64,000 bases of DNA, taken from contig JASTWB010000071.1 in the NCBI GenBank assembly GCA_032158295.1, forward strand, positions 1-64,000, in the 5' to 3' direction. The notes below the pieces were generated by a model. The model was not told the DNA's origin. It saw only the letters and a program-made list of their open reading frames with translations, and did no database searches. Positions 43,045 through 55,222 of the stretch are shown here, one piece after another. Numbering within the stretch: the stretch's first letter is position 1; each line of letters starts with the position of its first letter. The DNA is from Pycnopodia helianthoides. Lineage: Eukaryota; Echinodermata; Asteroidea; Forcipulatida; Asteriidae. The translations under genes and the position numbers were made by a program.

Positions 43045-43428
43045 AGACGCTGGACACGTTTGGTAATTGTCAAAGACCAGTCTTCTCACTTGGTGTATCC
43101 AAACATATGCACAAAATAACAAACCTGTGAAAATTTGAACTCAATTGGTCGTTGAAGTTGCGATATAATAATGGAAGAAAAAACACCCTTGTCACACGAA
43201 GTTGTGTGCTTTCAGATGCTTGATAAATTTCGAGACCTCACGCGTGAGGTCTCAAAATCAATTCAAATATTTTACTGAGAAATTACTTCTTTCTCAAAAA
43301 CTACGTTACTTCAGAGGGAGCCGTTTCTCACAATGTTTTATACTATCAACAGCTCTCCATTGCTCGTTACCAAGTAAGTTTTTATGCTAACAATTATTTT
43401 GAGTAATTACCAATAGTGTCCAGTGCCT
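43045..43428. mobile_element. TTAA-flanked miniature element 2
   Basis: Starts AGACGCTGGACAC and ends GTGTCCAGTGCCT. It is flanked by TTAA at 43041-43044 (shared with miniature element 1) and 43429-43432. It is 384 bp, non-coding, with a GAGACCTCACGCGTGAGGTCTC palindrome-like core near 43232. It strongly resembles a repeat family that I remember as very abundant in sea star genomes; a repeat-library search would confirm this. Confidence 0.75.
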
Positions 43429-43432
43429 TTAA

Positions 43433-44698
43433 GCAAGGTGAACCAACTTCTCAGAACATAGATCTATTTGAGAAACAAATTGTTCATCAAATATTTGTAG
43501 ACAGTTTAGTAATGATTGCGGAAACACCATATAACACTAACAGCACAAGTAGGTTTTACATGTTATTCCACCATGCAAACTTTACTATTTGTATGCAGCC
43601 ATAACACGTGTACACACACATGGAAATTGCTGATTCTGAAGTGAAGAAAGTACCGACATTACTAAAAGAAATTACTTTTTCTCTGGGCAGTCCTTTCAGG
43701 GATTGGAGTAACAAATAAAGAATTTTGATAAGCAAAGAAAGCAAACTGTGGGTAGCCAGTGGCGTGTAACCATCATTCTTGGAAAATGGACCCGCCTTTA
43801 AAATGGTGCTTAGGGTCATATTGAAATTATCTCCCAATCCATTCAATATTAACAAATGTTCTTCTTTATGTATATGTAAAAAGGATGTTGAAATTGCATA
43901 CTACACAGGCCATGACTTCGCCAGTATGTGAATTCAGTTGTAATTGTTTAGAGATCGGCTCTTGCATTTGCGGTCAATTTGACGCATCCCATTCCTACAA
44001 AGTCTCTGTAGGGGAGAGTGCACTAGAGCCTCTATCCTTCCTCCTACATTTCCCTTCACATACTAGATTTAATAAATTTCAGACAATGTCTTTCCCTCTT
44101 AGTGCAACAGGAAAGTTGTACATTTGAGTATTCCTGTGGTGGTTTGAATTTGGGATATGAAAGGGGCGTGGCTAGATAGGACAGGGCTAAATGGGGGCAT
44201 CATCCAACATGTGGCCTTGACAGTTTTCAAGGCGTATTGTGTACAATGTCATGTATGTCAGCTAGGAAAAACAAACCACTGTATAAAGGTGTTGTGTTAA
44301 AAAAAAATCTCCTTCAAGGGCCATGATGTCATACATGTACAGTACAGGTACATGTAAATAATGGATTATTAGCTCAATTTTGTTTTTAAAAGTGATATTG
44401 GCAGCCATTTTGTAAATCGTCACGTGCCATGTTCTTGTAAAATCCTTCCATTTGTTCCTTTTTATGCAAGAGCTCAACATTTATGTATATAGCCATTCAT
44501 ACATGTGTGTTTCTAAGAAATAAATAGCCGCCATGTTTGATTTTGGCCGCCATCTTGGATTTCTCGCATGTGAACCAATATTTTTAGTAGAACATTGTTT
44601 TTTCTTGAAGAGGACACCATTCCCTACATTTTGATGTATAGATCTCCCCTTCACCCCCGGGGCTGCAGCATTTTCCTATTTCTGGAGGACTTTTTGGC
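43433..44698. other. 3' non-coding part of the Academ-like element
   Basis: About 1.27 kb between the nested miniature elements and the right terminus. No protein frame is convincing; several short frames exist on both strands without family features. The last 150 bp show patchy inverted similarity to the left end. Confidence 0.55.
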
Positions 44699-44715
44699 CT
44701 TCGGCCCATGGCCTA

Positions 44716-45298
44716 TATAGCAATTTGCCTGACAAAAGCATTGTTTAACTAAAACTCTATAATGTGGCATCTCTTCCAGCTTGAAATAACAAGTGGAAGT
44801 TACATAATTGAAAGAATAGTGGAGGGAAGCGCCATCTATCTAGGTAGCCTATTCCAAGGTGTAAATTCTGCCACATGAGATTTGTCCAACACAGGCCTGG
44901 AATTACATCATTGAGAGGGCAAGGGCACTTCCATCACAAAAAATTGCACTTTATTTTTATATTTTTTGTGTACAGCTGAGAGATCTACCTGTCAACAAGT
45001 AGATGTTTGAGATCTGCAGAATGATGCCCTCTCCAGTAAAAGGTAAATTTGTTTAAAAAAAGTAATACATGAAAATATTATTGCATATATTCATGTTTGC
45101 GTTGCTTGGAAAGCACATACATTCTCAGCCTCTGAAATTTGAAGGAATTTACAGTACCTTGCCACATGAGATTTGTCCAACACAGGCCTAGAATTTCATG
45201 AGAACCAGTATTAAATCTTTTTTTTAAGGTGAGCTCTGTCACCGACATTTAATGGACATGTGTGAGAGCCCCACTGTACTTTTCCAAGATGCACATGT
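44716..45298. repeat. Satellite-like tandem array, block 5
   Basis: Continuation of the unit interrupted by the Academ-like element, starting TATAGCAATTTGCC. It includes GAAGCGCCATCTATC, one short core and the landmark near 45123, and stops at GCACATGT where element B begins. It is equivalent to 8100-8547. Confidence 0.85.
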
Positions 45299-46365
45299 CC
45301 ATATCAATTTGTTGTGTGGTAAAATCGCTCGTGCGTACACCCAGTGCAAGGCTGGGTGCGCGCGTAAGTTTTGCTCTCAGTGAACTGCCTGTGGAGAGTG
45401 AGGGCTGTACCATTATGTCTCACGGGGGTGGGTCACTGAGCAATGCGGTAGTAGTGCAGTGCAAAGTGCACTGCACTGCCCAGCTTGTTATTAGAAAAGT
45501 TAAGTTTGGTGTCAAGTATCTTATTTTAATAATAATATAGCTGATTATTTTCAGTTTGGTAAATTAAATGACACAAGTTGGGAGATCAAAAGCACACAAT
45601 AAAACATGTCATTCTGTTTCAAATATTTTATTTTGCAACAAAAACCAACAATCAGCTGACAATATTAGCACCAGTGTTTTAGTTATCACACACTTTAAAC
45701 CATCCCCCAAAATTTAATTGTACAGGTAGTTAACACTTGAGCTGTTTTTTCTTATTTAAAACTTTAAAATATTAACATAATGGCAATTTTGACACTGGCT
45801 GGTGATGTGCAGTTTATAAATTAATTCTTTGTACAACATACTATAACTGTTAATAGAACATGAACCTGAGATGTGAAGTAACACTTCATAATACAAATTG
45901 CAAAATACGTCAATAATAAATATGTACAGCACATGAACCTGTGTTGTAGTTACACTTCATAGCAAACAATAAAGTACAAATTATTTCAGAACATTAACCT
46001 CATGTGTACAGTGAATTACACTAACCCTTCAAAGTACTAAATACATCCATATACAGAAGATTAGGCCAAATAAACAACAATTGTCTCAGATTACAGCGTG
46101 CTTAGCTTCTAAATTGTGAATTTTAGCACATACATGTAGGTTTTTTTCAATGTGTTTTTGATTTGACTTTTTCTGTTCAGAAAAAAAAAATCCAGACACA
46201 AAGTGGCTTTATTTATAGCACATGCCGAAACCTTCAAAAAGTGCAGATCGTATAGCGATTTTTTTCCAATTTCTTGTGTGCCAAAACATTTGTGTTTAAT
46301 TGGCCTTACGCTTCATGTGTATCGATTTTTCAGTTGCTTGGCAAGAACACAGTATCTTTAATATA

Positions 46366-47725
46366 GGTTTTCCCGGCCAATTTCATCAGAAATCCATTCA
46401 TTTTAACTCCCGGCTCATTCAATTTAGTTTGAAAACGAATGCTCCGTTGAATCAGCATTCAACAGTCAAAAAGAGTAATTCAATTTCACTAGTTTAGCAT
46501 TCACTAGTCAAATCAGATCATTCAATTTCACTAGGCCGTAAGAATCATTCAATTTGGCAAAACCCATAAGCAAGACCTGGTCAATCATTTAATTTCATTT
46601 ATGAGCAAACATTTTCCAAAAGTTTGCATTCAAAATCAAATTCTACGTTATGTATGCTTTCTTGATCGTATAGCTGTCTTTCAAAGGCAGATACTTTAAA
46701 TGAAACTTATTTGGCATTATCTCCAAGTAAATGCCCAAGCAATGTTGGCTAAAAAGATGGCTGCCCGAGGTTGGTCCAGAGCAGTGAATAATGTAGATTT
46801 ATAGAGCGAGACGGGTTGAAACATTCAAGAATAACATTAATTTATTTTTAAATTGTATAACGACCCCTTATTGTAAGATTTTAATTTCCTTTGAAACATT
46901 TGTTAAAGTCTAATTTGAAATTGTCCTGACATTAACAGAAAAACAGAGACAACATAACCAGGGCAAACAAAGCATATCAAGGTTAAAGCAAAATAATTAG
47001 TTTTGCATTTCAAAGTTATCGGGTGTAGACTTAAACTAAAGGAAGGGTAACAACGCAAAAGGAACAACGATTTCAATTAAGAAAAAACTCATGATGTAAA
47101 TAATGGTGTAAAATACATGGAAACTCCTCTTACAAAGGACAACTTATGTGCCAGTGAAGGAGCTATAATTCCCATTTTACTCATAAAGCCAAAACTCATC
47201 TTTAATTTGAATGCAAAGAAGTTGAAATTCGTTGCACATAAATGAAAAAGAAAACGCAAACTAGCAGAAAAATCATGTTCGCTTCGGTGAGTCTTAAATT
47301 GAATGCATCAATTGCAAATTGGTAGTAAAACTTCAACTTAAGAATGGTCAAAGTGTAGTCTTGAATGCCCTTAAATGAAATTGAATGCATTAACAGCTAC
47401 CCAGCAAACAAAATAACGTCCCTTCGACGTCGCTAGGACGTTATTTGAATGTTGGGAGAACGTTTTTATTTAACGTCATACGGACGGATAAGTGTGGAGT
47501 TTTGTCAACGTCTAGATGACGTTGCGTTATGACGTTTTATAATAACGTTGTGACAACGTAAAAACTGCACTGAAAAGGTAATTTCTTGATGCAATTATGT
47601 GATGACGTTACGTGTTTGCTGGGTAAAAAGAAACCCTAGTTCGAGGGGATTAGGAGAAAATGCATGAAATTGAATGCATGTTAATGAAATTGAACGATTT
47701 TTTGCTGAAATTGGCCGGGAAAACC
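46366..47725. mobile_element. Nested TIR element GGTTTTCCCGGCC, in copy B
   Basis: The same inverted termini and ATTCAATTTCA-type interior as in copy A. It keeps the CTAGCAG segment lost in U2 and U3. Confidence 0.62.
47400..47623. mobile_element. ACGT-rich miniature element, short form (copy B)
   Basis: A 224-bp copy with CCCAGCAAAC/GTTTGCTGGG ends and flanking TA. It has the same internal deletion as the U2 and U3 copies. Confidence 0.7.
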
Positions 47726-48357
47726 TATATTTGGTGATTATGAAAAACACAAAATTGCAAATCCAATCCATATTTACCTATCAAATAAACAAAGTTTCAA
47801 TTATGTCATCCATACACTTCTGTCACCACCATTTTTAAAGTCTGACTTTAAAAATAGTTTTTATGTGAACAACTAGAATACAACCGCGTAAAACGCCGTG
47901 AACATCTATTATAAACTTTAACTACTATCCAACGTTAACAGACAAAAGTTAACCTTACAAACACAGTAGGCACACATTATTCTCATTTTATGTATGGCCT
48001 ATACCTATTAACAGCTCAGAATAGTGCAATCAATGAAATTTTGTCAACAGTGAACAATGAAAATTTACTGTCCCTATTTTTCAAACCACCCATACAAAAT
48101 GCATATATATTGTCTTCATCCTAAATTGCTGCTGAGGCAATTATCATTTATACTCAGTCTGTATAAACAAAACACGTTGCACAGCACTGTACATAAAATA
48201 TAAAAAACTAAATAAATAAAAAACTTTCAAATTCAAATTGATGATATTAACATGGGAAAGGCAAGACTCCTTACATGCATATGTGCAGTTTATTTAGTCA
48301 ACTAGATGACCACAGAGATCTCTATTAGGTCTAAATTGCAAACAGCATGTTCACCTA

Positions 48358-50523
48358 TTATGACCTGCCTGAGCACATTATACCACAATGAATCTTAAAG
48401 ACTGCTTTTTCCTTGTAAGTGTCACTGAGCATTGATAGTCTGTTTTGTTTTTTCATCACTTGAATGAAGGCCTCTGTATTGCGATGATTAGTTGACCGAA
48501 AGAAAAGGATCGTAACCGTGTCATTCAGTTTTTCCATAGCTTGCTGACTGAAGTGGTTAATGTTATGATACATTTCAATGCACTCAGGTAGATGGTTCAT
48601 AAACACATGCATGTAAGGAGTGATGTCTTTGGCCTGAAATGTGAGGGCATATTTAGCACCCCATGTACGAGCTTGACTTTCAACTGAATGTGGCTCAACA
48701 TGCACATCTTTCATGATAGAGATAATCTTACCAAATTCATCCCATAAGTATTTTATGGATTCAAGCTTTGGGTGATTAGGAATTAGACAATCCAGATTAA
48801 TGTGTTGCTGTATTTTCTTATGCTCCGGTCCTGTGAAATCACGGTATTGAAGTTGACCAGTGTCTTTATTTGTGAAAATTGACCATGGAATTGACAGCTT
48901 TTGTAAAAACTTCTCAAATGCCAATAGGTTTGTGCACAAGCTTTTATCAACATTCTTTCCATTCTTTACAATATTATCTGCATGCTTCAATATCTGAATC
49001 AAATGAATTATTAATTGATCTGAAATTCTGAGGAAAAGATGCAAGGGGTCTGGGATTACACGATGAACTGGAATGAAGGGAAAAAGGCTCTCTCAAACGG
49101 CTTGCATTTTTGCCTTTTTTCAGTTTGGACATTCTTTGTATTTCAGAAATTGTACGTGCCCCTTTCACTGGATCAACGATAGACCATTTCTTTGTGCTAT
49201 CATGCCGTTCTGAACTTGGACACTTACACCAGGCACATGAGTAGGTGCTGTTACATGCACCAATTCCCTTAACTTCATTAATAAACTTCATATCTGCCCC
49301 AAGATAATACTGCAAGTCAAACATGTGTTCTCCAATGGTCATAATGTCACACCTGGCATCCAAAATGGGATCAAATATTCGCTTTAAGTATTCACACTTC
49401 TCGGGTGCTCTGACCATGGCTAGTAGGTGTTCCTCACTCACATGCTTACTGTAAATTATTCTCACAGTAATGTTTACGCAGTGAATACGCTTTCCAAGTA
49501 AAAGTACCATCCCACTTAACTTAACACCTATTATTTTGGTATGGGGTCTGTACTGTGCTTTGTCATCATTTTCTCAGTAACATGTTTGACTTGCTTGTCC
49601 AAAGGTTGCCATGCACCTACCATACCTTCAAACCTGGTTATTTCAAAGTTTAAATCCAGCAACTTGTTGCCATCTTTAACCTTTCCTAAACTAGGTAGAT
49701 TTTTGCATGTACGCCTCAACCTACTGTATTGTTTATCTGCCAAACAAAGAGTGTCTTTTAAAAACACTGCCTTGTTGATGGGGACTGATTTCTTCTGTCC
49801 CTCTGCTGGATTGTAATAAGGGGCAAGGAAGTCAACAGAGTTTCCATATGCATCACATACTTCCAATTTGAAGGGTCTGTACCCTTCTTCCTCCAACATG
49901 GCAAACTTTTCCTTTATAGAATCTAACAGGACACGTTTTTGTTTTCTACGGTACGACTGCAAGTAAGTTTTCTTTACTGCTGTAGCATTTGATTGTGCAG
50001 TTTTGATTGCTTTTCTGACAAATTTACTTGCCAGTTCACGGTTACGCTTCTTCAAAAAACCATTGTTTTCTTTTTCCTTTTCAAGATTTTCTTCACAGAG
50101 TTTTCTTCTCTTACATTCCCACTCCAGGTCATTTTCAAGTTTCCTTTTAACTCCACCCAAGCGCAGTTTGTAGACAGATTTCTTCCAAGATTCTATCAAC
50201 TGGTTCTTTTGTTGTCCCCCTTTACTTGCTTTTGCTTTCAGTTTACTAAACATGTTTTTAAGTGTACTTTGAACACGGCCAATCACACAATTGTCTAGAA
50301 ACATTGGGCTTATGGGATCATGATCAGACTTCAAAATGTTTCCAACTATGGATGAAACATATGCAGTGTCGTCAATACTACCTTTTCCATTCGTAGTCAT
50401 TTGATACAACGCATATTTGTTAATGGGAACAATCCAGTCATCACTAGAAATACACTGTACATTTACAAATGCAAGATACAATGAAATCAAGACTATGAAA
50501 ACAGCACATGATGTACTTGCCAT
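48358..50523 (-). pseudogene. Transposase-like protein, copy B (best preserved)
   Basis: From the ATG at 50523 the first 330 codons are open (50523-49531): a hydrophobic start, the coiled-coil-like KRKLENDLEWE segment and a region with CDAYGNSVDFLAPYY. After a break near 49540 the frame continues through GKRIHCVN, FDPILDARCD, YLGADMKF (Asp codon 49292-49294) and CAWCKC (about 49220-49236). After a second break near 49078 come DPLHLFLR (Asp codon 49048-49050) and EKLND (Glu codon 48532-48534), then the stop. Both breaks lie next to short homopolymers and are shared with copy A. The D, D, E spacing with a zinc knuckle between the first two fits an RNase H-fold transposase, but that assignment is inference. 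Confidence 0.72.
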
Positions 50524-51049
50524 TTTGCAGTTCTGTTACATGAAGGCCTACATGTACTTGTCGAGGAGGTGTAGGTCTGCTTTGTTTCTGTAGAGACACG
50601 GGAAGGAGGCCGGTCCTCGACTATTTAAAAAGGACGAGGATTCACCAAAAGACAGTACAAAATACAATCAACAAATGCTATAGATGACATGCAAAATATA
50701 AAGATAATCTCCTGTACGGATTTAATCCAAATCCAATGTAACACTGCACATTGAATATAAAATACCTCATAAAAATGCACACAGTCTTATGTACAGCTAA
50801 AGGGCAAAAGGTCAGCACAACACGAGGCTGGCTACACACACAAGTTTACAATATACTGATTGAAACAGCCCTATAAATCACAATATTTCTCAAATCAAAA
50901 GGTATTTAAAGACAAAATAATACTCACAGAGAGTTCTATAACCTTATCCCTCCCAGATAAATAGTATTAGGAGCATGGCCAGAGCCATGCTCCACACAAA
51001 ATGGAGAGAAATGGAGGCCACAAATATAATGTACTCTCTCCAGACGAAG
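50524..51049. other. Spacer between the two gene modules, copy B
   Basis: The equivalent of 20833-21358 with few changes, including the splice-acceptor-like CCCGTGTCTCTACAG upstream of the transposase start. No coding frame is supported. Confidence 0.5.
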
Positions 51050-52435
51050 CTATAGAAAAAGAGAGCGATTGTCGCGTGACAGCTCCAAAAGTTTACTTTC
51101 CCACAAGTTGAACAATGAGGGCGCACTTGGGATCCCTACATTTCCAAATTGCTTTACAAATCTGACAGTCAGGTTGTAACCTCTATGGATAAGTCTGGGC
51201 TGCAGTTCCCTGGTGAATTCTCTCAGAGCCGCTCTTTCCAATTTCCAAAACTGTAATGTGTCTTCCAAAATATATGCAAAATCGCCCGCAGGATTATTGA
51301 TCCAGAAAAACCAGTCTTGATTGGCAACAACCCTTCCTACACTTGTAATGTCTGATCTGTAAACAACCCTTCCTACACTTGTAATGTCTGATCTGTAAAC
51401 AACCCTTCCTACACTTCTAATGTCTGATCTGTAAACAACCCTTCCTACACTTGTAATGTCTGATCTGTAAACAACCCTTCCTACACTTGTAATGTCTGAT
51501 CTGTAAACAACCCTTCCTACACTTGTAATGTCTGATCTGTAATCAACCCTTCCTACACTTGTAATGTCTGATCTGTAAACAACCCTTCCTACACTTGTAA
51601 TGTCTGATCTGTAAACAACCCTTCCTACACTTGTAATGTCTGATCTGTAAACAACCCTTCCTACACTTGTAATGTCTGATCTGTAAACAACCCTTCCTAC
51701 ACTTGTAATGTCTGATCTGTAAACAACCCTTCCTACACTTGTAATGTCTGATCTGTAAACAACCCTTCCTACACTTGTAATGTCTGATCTGTAAACAACC
51801 CTTCCTACACTTGTAATGTCTGATCTGTAAACAACCCTTTCTACACTTGTAATGTCTGATCTGTAAACAACCCTTCCTACACTTGTAATGTCTGATCTGT
51901 AAACAACCCTTCCTACACTTGTAATGTCTGATCTGTAAACAACCCTTCCTACACTTGTAATGTCTGATCTGTAAACAACCCTTCCTACACTTGTAATGTC
52001 TGATCTGTAAACAACCCTTCCTACACTTGTAATGTCTGATCTGTAAACAACCCTTCCTACACTTGTAATGTCTGATCTGTAAACAACCCTTCCTACACTT
52101 GTAATGTCTGATCTGTAAACAACCCTTCCTACACTTGTAATGTCTGATCTGTAAACAACCCTTCCTACACTTGTAATGTCTGATCTGTAAACAACCCTTC
52201 CTACACTTGTAATGTCTGATCTGTAAACAACCCTTCCTACACTTGTAATGTCTGATCTGTAAACAACCCTTCCTACACTTGTAATGTCTGATCTGTAAAT
52301 AACCCTTCCCCCAATGGTTTTAGACTCTTGTGCATTTATGTCCGACTCAAAATGTTCCATTGTTTCCCCCTGTGATGGAATCTTGATAGTTATTTCTGAA
52401 TCATATCCTCTGGCTATGTTGAGGTTCTCTTTCAC
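51050..52435 (-). CDS. Exon with 12-residue repeats and unique C-terminus, copy B
   Basis: The equivalent of 21359-22708, open for 461 codons and exactly 12 codons longer because of one additional repeat. It has the same TTACAG acceptor, the same unique N-terminal segment (KENLNIARGYDSE), repeats of type GRVVYRSDITSV (more uniform here, almost all with T at the variable site) and the same C-terminal region (QFWKLERAALREF to LSRDNRSLFL). The frame is kept in both copies while the transposase is broken in both. It may be translated as part of the Tudor-knot gene, whose exon is missing here because of the G/T block. Confidence 0.6.
   Translation of the reverse strand: MKENLNIARGYDSEITIKIPSQGETMEHFESDINAQESKTIGGRVIYRSDITSVGRVVYRSDITSVGRVVYRSDITSVGRVVYRSDITSVGRVVYRSDITSVGRVVYRSDITSVGRVVYRSDITSVGRVVYRSDITSVGRVVYRSDITSVGRVVYRSDITSVGRVVYRSDITSVGRVVYRSDITSVGRVVYRSDITSVERVVYRSDITSVGRVVYRSDITSVGRVVYRSDITSVGRVVYRSDITSVGRVVYRSDITSVGRVVYRSDITSVGRVVYRSDITSVGRVVYRSDITSVGRVDYRSDITSVGRVVYRSDITSVGRVVYRSDITSVGRVVYRSDIRSVGRVVYRSDITSVGRVVYRSDITSVGRVVANQDWFFWINNPAGDFAYILEDTLQFWKLERAALREFTRELQPRLIHRGYNLTVRFVKQFGNVGIPSAPSLFNLWESKLLELSRDNRSLFL
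51325..52309. repeat. 36-bp minisatellite, about 27 copies, copy B
   Basis: Same 36-bp unit as in copy A, one unit longer and more homogeneous. Private variants include an A-to-T change near 51543 and a C-to-T change near 51840. Confidence 0.95.
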
Positions 52436-52576
52436 CTGTAATTAATAGATAGAAATGAAGACACTATTTTAGAATATAATTAAGCCAAACTATACCACAC
52501 ATTTTTTTACAGTGCGAGTGTGAGTGCATGTGCTTTTATATTGTCTCAATGGAGAATGGAATTTTGTTTACAGTAA

Positions 52577-55181
52577 GTGGGGGGGTGGGGGGGGGGGTGG
52601 GGGGGTGGTGGTGGGGGGGGTGGGGGGTGTGGGTGTGGGTGTGGGGGGTTGGGGGGGTTGTTTTTGGGGGGGGGGGGGGTGTGGGGGGTTTGGGGTGGTT
52701 GTTGTTGGGTGGGGTGTGGGGTGGTTGGTGGGGTGGGGTGGGTGGTTGGGGGGTGGGGTGGGTTTGTGGGGGGGGGTTTTGTGTGGTGGGGGGGGGTGGG
52801 TTGGGGGGGGGGGGGTTTGGGGTGGTGTGGGGGGTGTTTGGTGGGGGTGGGGTTTGGGTGTGGTGTGTTGGGTGTTGGGGGGTGGGGGGGGTTGGGGTTT
52901 GGGTGGGGGGGTGTGGTGTGTGGGTGTGGGGGTTGGTTGGGGGTGGGGGGGGGTGGGGGGGGGGTTGGTGGGGTGGGTTGTGTTTTGGGGGGTGGGGGTT
53001 GGGGGTTGGGGGTGTTGGGTTGGTTGTGGGGGTTGGGTGGGTGGGTGGGGGGTGTGGGGGGGGGTGGGGGGTTGGGTTGGGTGTGGGGTGTGGGTTGGGG
53101 TGGTGGGTGTGTTGGGTGGGGTGTGGGGGGGGGGGGTGGTTGGGGGGGGGGGGGTGGGTGTGGGGGTGGTTTGGTTTGGGGGTGGGTGTGGTTGTTTGGT
53201 TGGGGGGGGGTTTGGGGGGGTGTGGGGGTGGGGGTGTGGGGTGGGGTTGGGGGGTGTTTGGTGGGGGTGTGGGGGGGGTGGGGGGGGGGGGGGTTGGTTG
53301 GGGTGGGGGGGTTGGGGTGGTTGGTTTTGTTGGGGGTGGTGGGGTGGGGGTTTGGGGGGTTGGGGGGTGGGGGGGGGGTTTGGGGGGGGTGTTGGGGGTG
53401 TGTGGGTGGTTGGTTGTGGGGGGGTGTGGTGGGGTTGGGGGGGGGTGGGTGGGTGGTTGGGGGGGGTGGGGTTGGGTGGGTTGTGGGGGTGGGGGGGGGG
53501 GGGTGGTGTTTGGGGGGGTTGTGGTTGTTGGTGGGGTTGTGGGTGGTTGGGGTGGTGGGTGGTGGGGGTGGGGGGGGGTGGGTTTGGTGTGGGGTTGTTG
53601 GGGGTGTTGTGGTTGTTGGGGGTGTGGGGGGGGTGGGTGTGGGGTGTGGGGGTGGGTGGGGGGTGTGTGGTTGGGGTTTGGTGGGTGGGGGGTGGTGGGT
53701 TGGGGTGGGGGGGGGGGTTTGTGGTGGGTGGTTTTGGTGTGGGGGGGGGGTGGGGTGGTGGGTTGGGGGGGGGGTGTGGTTGGTTGGTGGGGTGGTTGGT
53801 GGGTGGGGTGGGGTGGGTTGTGGGGGGGGTTTGGGGGGGTGTTGGGTGGTTTGTGGGGGGTGTGGGGGTTGGGGTGGGGGGGGGGGTGGTGGGGGGTGGG
53901 GTTGGGGGTTTGGGTGGGGGGGGTGGGGGTGGTGGTGGGTTGGTGGTTTGGGGGTGGGGTGTGTGGGTGGTGGGTGGGGGGGTTGGGGGTGGGGTGGGGG
54001 GGTTGGGGGGGGTGGGGGTGGGTGTGGGGGGGTTGGGGGTGGGTGGGTGGTTGGGTGGTGGGGGTGGGGGGGTGGTGGGGTGGGTGGGTGGGGGGTTTGG
54101 GGGGGGGTGGTTGGGGGTTGGGGTGGGGGGGGGTTGGGTGGTTTTGGGTGTGGTGGGTGGGGGTGTGTGGGGTGGGGGGTGGGTGGGGGGGGGTGGGGGG
54201 GTGGTGGGGTGGGGGTGTGGGGGGTGGGGGGTGGTGGGTGTTGGGGGGGGGGTGGTGGGGGGGGGGGTGTTGGGTTGTGGTGTGGGTGGGGTGTGGGTGT
54301 GGGTGGGGGTTGGGTTGTGGGTTTGTGGTGGGGGTGGGTTGGGTTGGGGTGTGGGGTTGTGGGTGGTTGGGGGGTGTGGTTGGGGGGGGGGGTGGGGTTT
54401 GGGTGGGTGTGGGTGGGGGGTGGGGGTGGTGGGTGGTGGGGTGTTTGGGGGGGTGGGTGGGTGGGTTTGGGGTGGGTTTTGGGGTGGTGGGGGTGTGGTT
54501 GGTGGGGGGTGGGTGGGGGGGGTGGTGGGGGGTGGGTGGTTGGGGGTGGGGGTTGGGTGGGTGGGGTGGTGTTGGTGGTGGGTGGTTGGGGTGGGGGGGG
54601 GGGGGGGGGGGGTTGGGGGTTGGGGGTGTGGGGGGGGTGGGGGGGGTGGGGGGGGGGGGGGGGGGGGGGGGGGTTGGGGGGGGGGGGTGGGGGGGGGGGG
54701 GGTGGGGGGGGGGGGGGGGGTGGGGTGGGGGGGTGGGGGGGGGGGGGGGGGTGGGGGGGGGGGGTGGGTGGGGTGGGGGGGGGGGGGTGGGGGGGGGTTG
54801 GGGGGGTGGGGGGGGGGGGGGTTGGGGGGGGGGGGGTTGTTTTTGGGGGTGGTGTGGGGGTGGGGGGTGGGTGGGGGGGTGGGGGGGGTGTGGGGGGGGG
54901 GGGGGGGGGGGGGGGGTGGGGGGTGGGGGGGGGGGGGTTGGTGGGGGGGGTGGTGTGGGGGGGGGGGTGGTGGGGGGGGGGTTGTGGTTGGGGGGGGGGG
55001 GGGGGGGGGGGTTTGGGGGGGGGGGGGGGGGTTGGGGGGGGGGGGTTGTTGGGGGGGGTTTTTTTGGGGTTGGGGGGTTTTTTGGGGGGTTTTTGGTTTG
55101 GGGGGGGGGGGGTTTGGGGGTTGGGGGGGGGGGGTGTTGGGTTTTGGGGGGGGGGGGGGGGGGGGGGTGGGGGGGGGGGGT

Positions 55182-55222
<41 letters not shown>

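Larger units (their letters stand above)
36456..44715 (+). mobile_element. Academ-like DNA transposon, 8.26 kb
   Basis: The element begins TAGGCCATGGGCCGAAG and ends with its exact inverse. It is flanked by TAT on both sides (36453-36455 and 44716-44718), and removing it restores the satellite unit CCTATAGCAATTTGCC. Beyond the perfect 17 bases, similarity between the two ends continues patchily (for example AACAATGTTCTACT about 100 bases in on both ends). It encodes one four-exon transposase with a FEN1/XPG-like nuclease region. A 3-4-bp target duplication and an XPG-type nuclease are features described for the Academ superfamily, which is the basis for the name. Two miniature elements are nested in its 3' non-coding part. 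Confidence 0.85.
45299..52576 (-). mobile_element. Large TIR element of unassigned family, copy B (right part lost)
   Basis: Begins with the same CCATATCAATTTGTT terminus and the same two hairpins as copy A. It carries a single, non-triplicated 3' segment, then the transposase-like gene and the repeat exon. Homology to copy A stops at about 52576 (equivalent to copy A near 22847), where the G/T-only block starts, so the Tudor-knot exon, promoter and right terminus are missing from this strand. Those parts reappear, noisy and inverted, from about 56100. Confidence 0.75.

Noticed and set aside
45262..45540. A 77- to 92-codon frame crossing the left terminus of the TIR element (also at 8511)
   Set aside because: It spans the satellite/element junction and two hairpins. 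The downstream end differs between copies through a one-base indel, so conservation as protein is not supported.
48358..50523. Relation of the unplaced transposase to RAG1/Transib or Zisupton-type proteins
   Set aside because: A zinc knuckle between acidic motifs suggested these families, but I could not match their defining motifs or target duplications. Left unassigned until a profile search is done.
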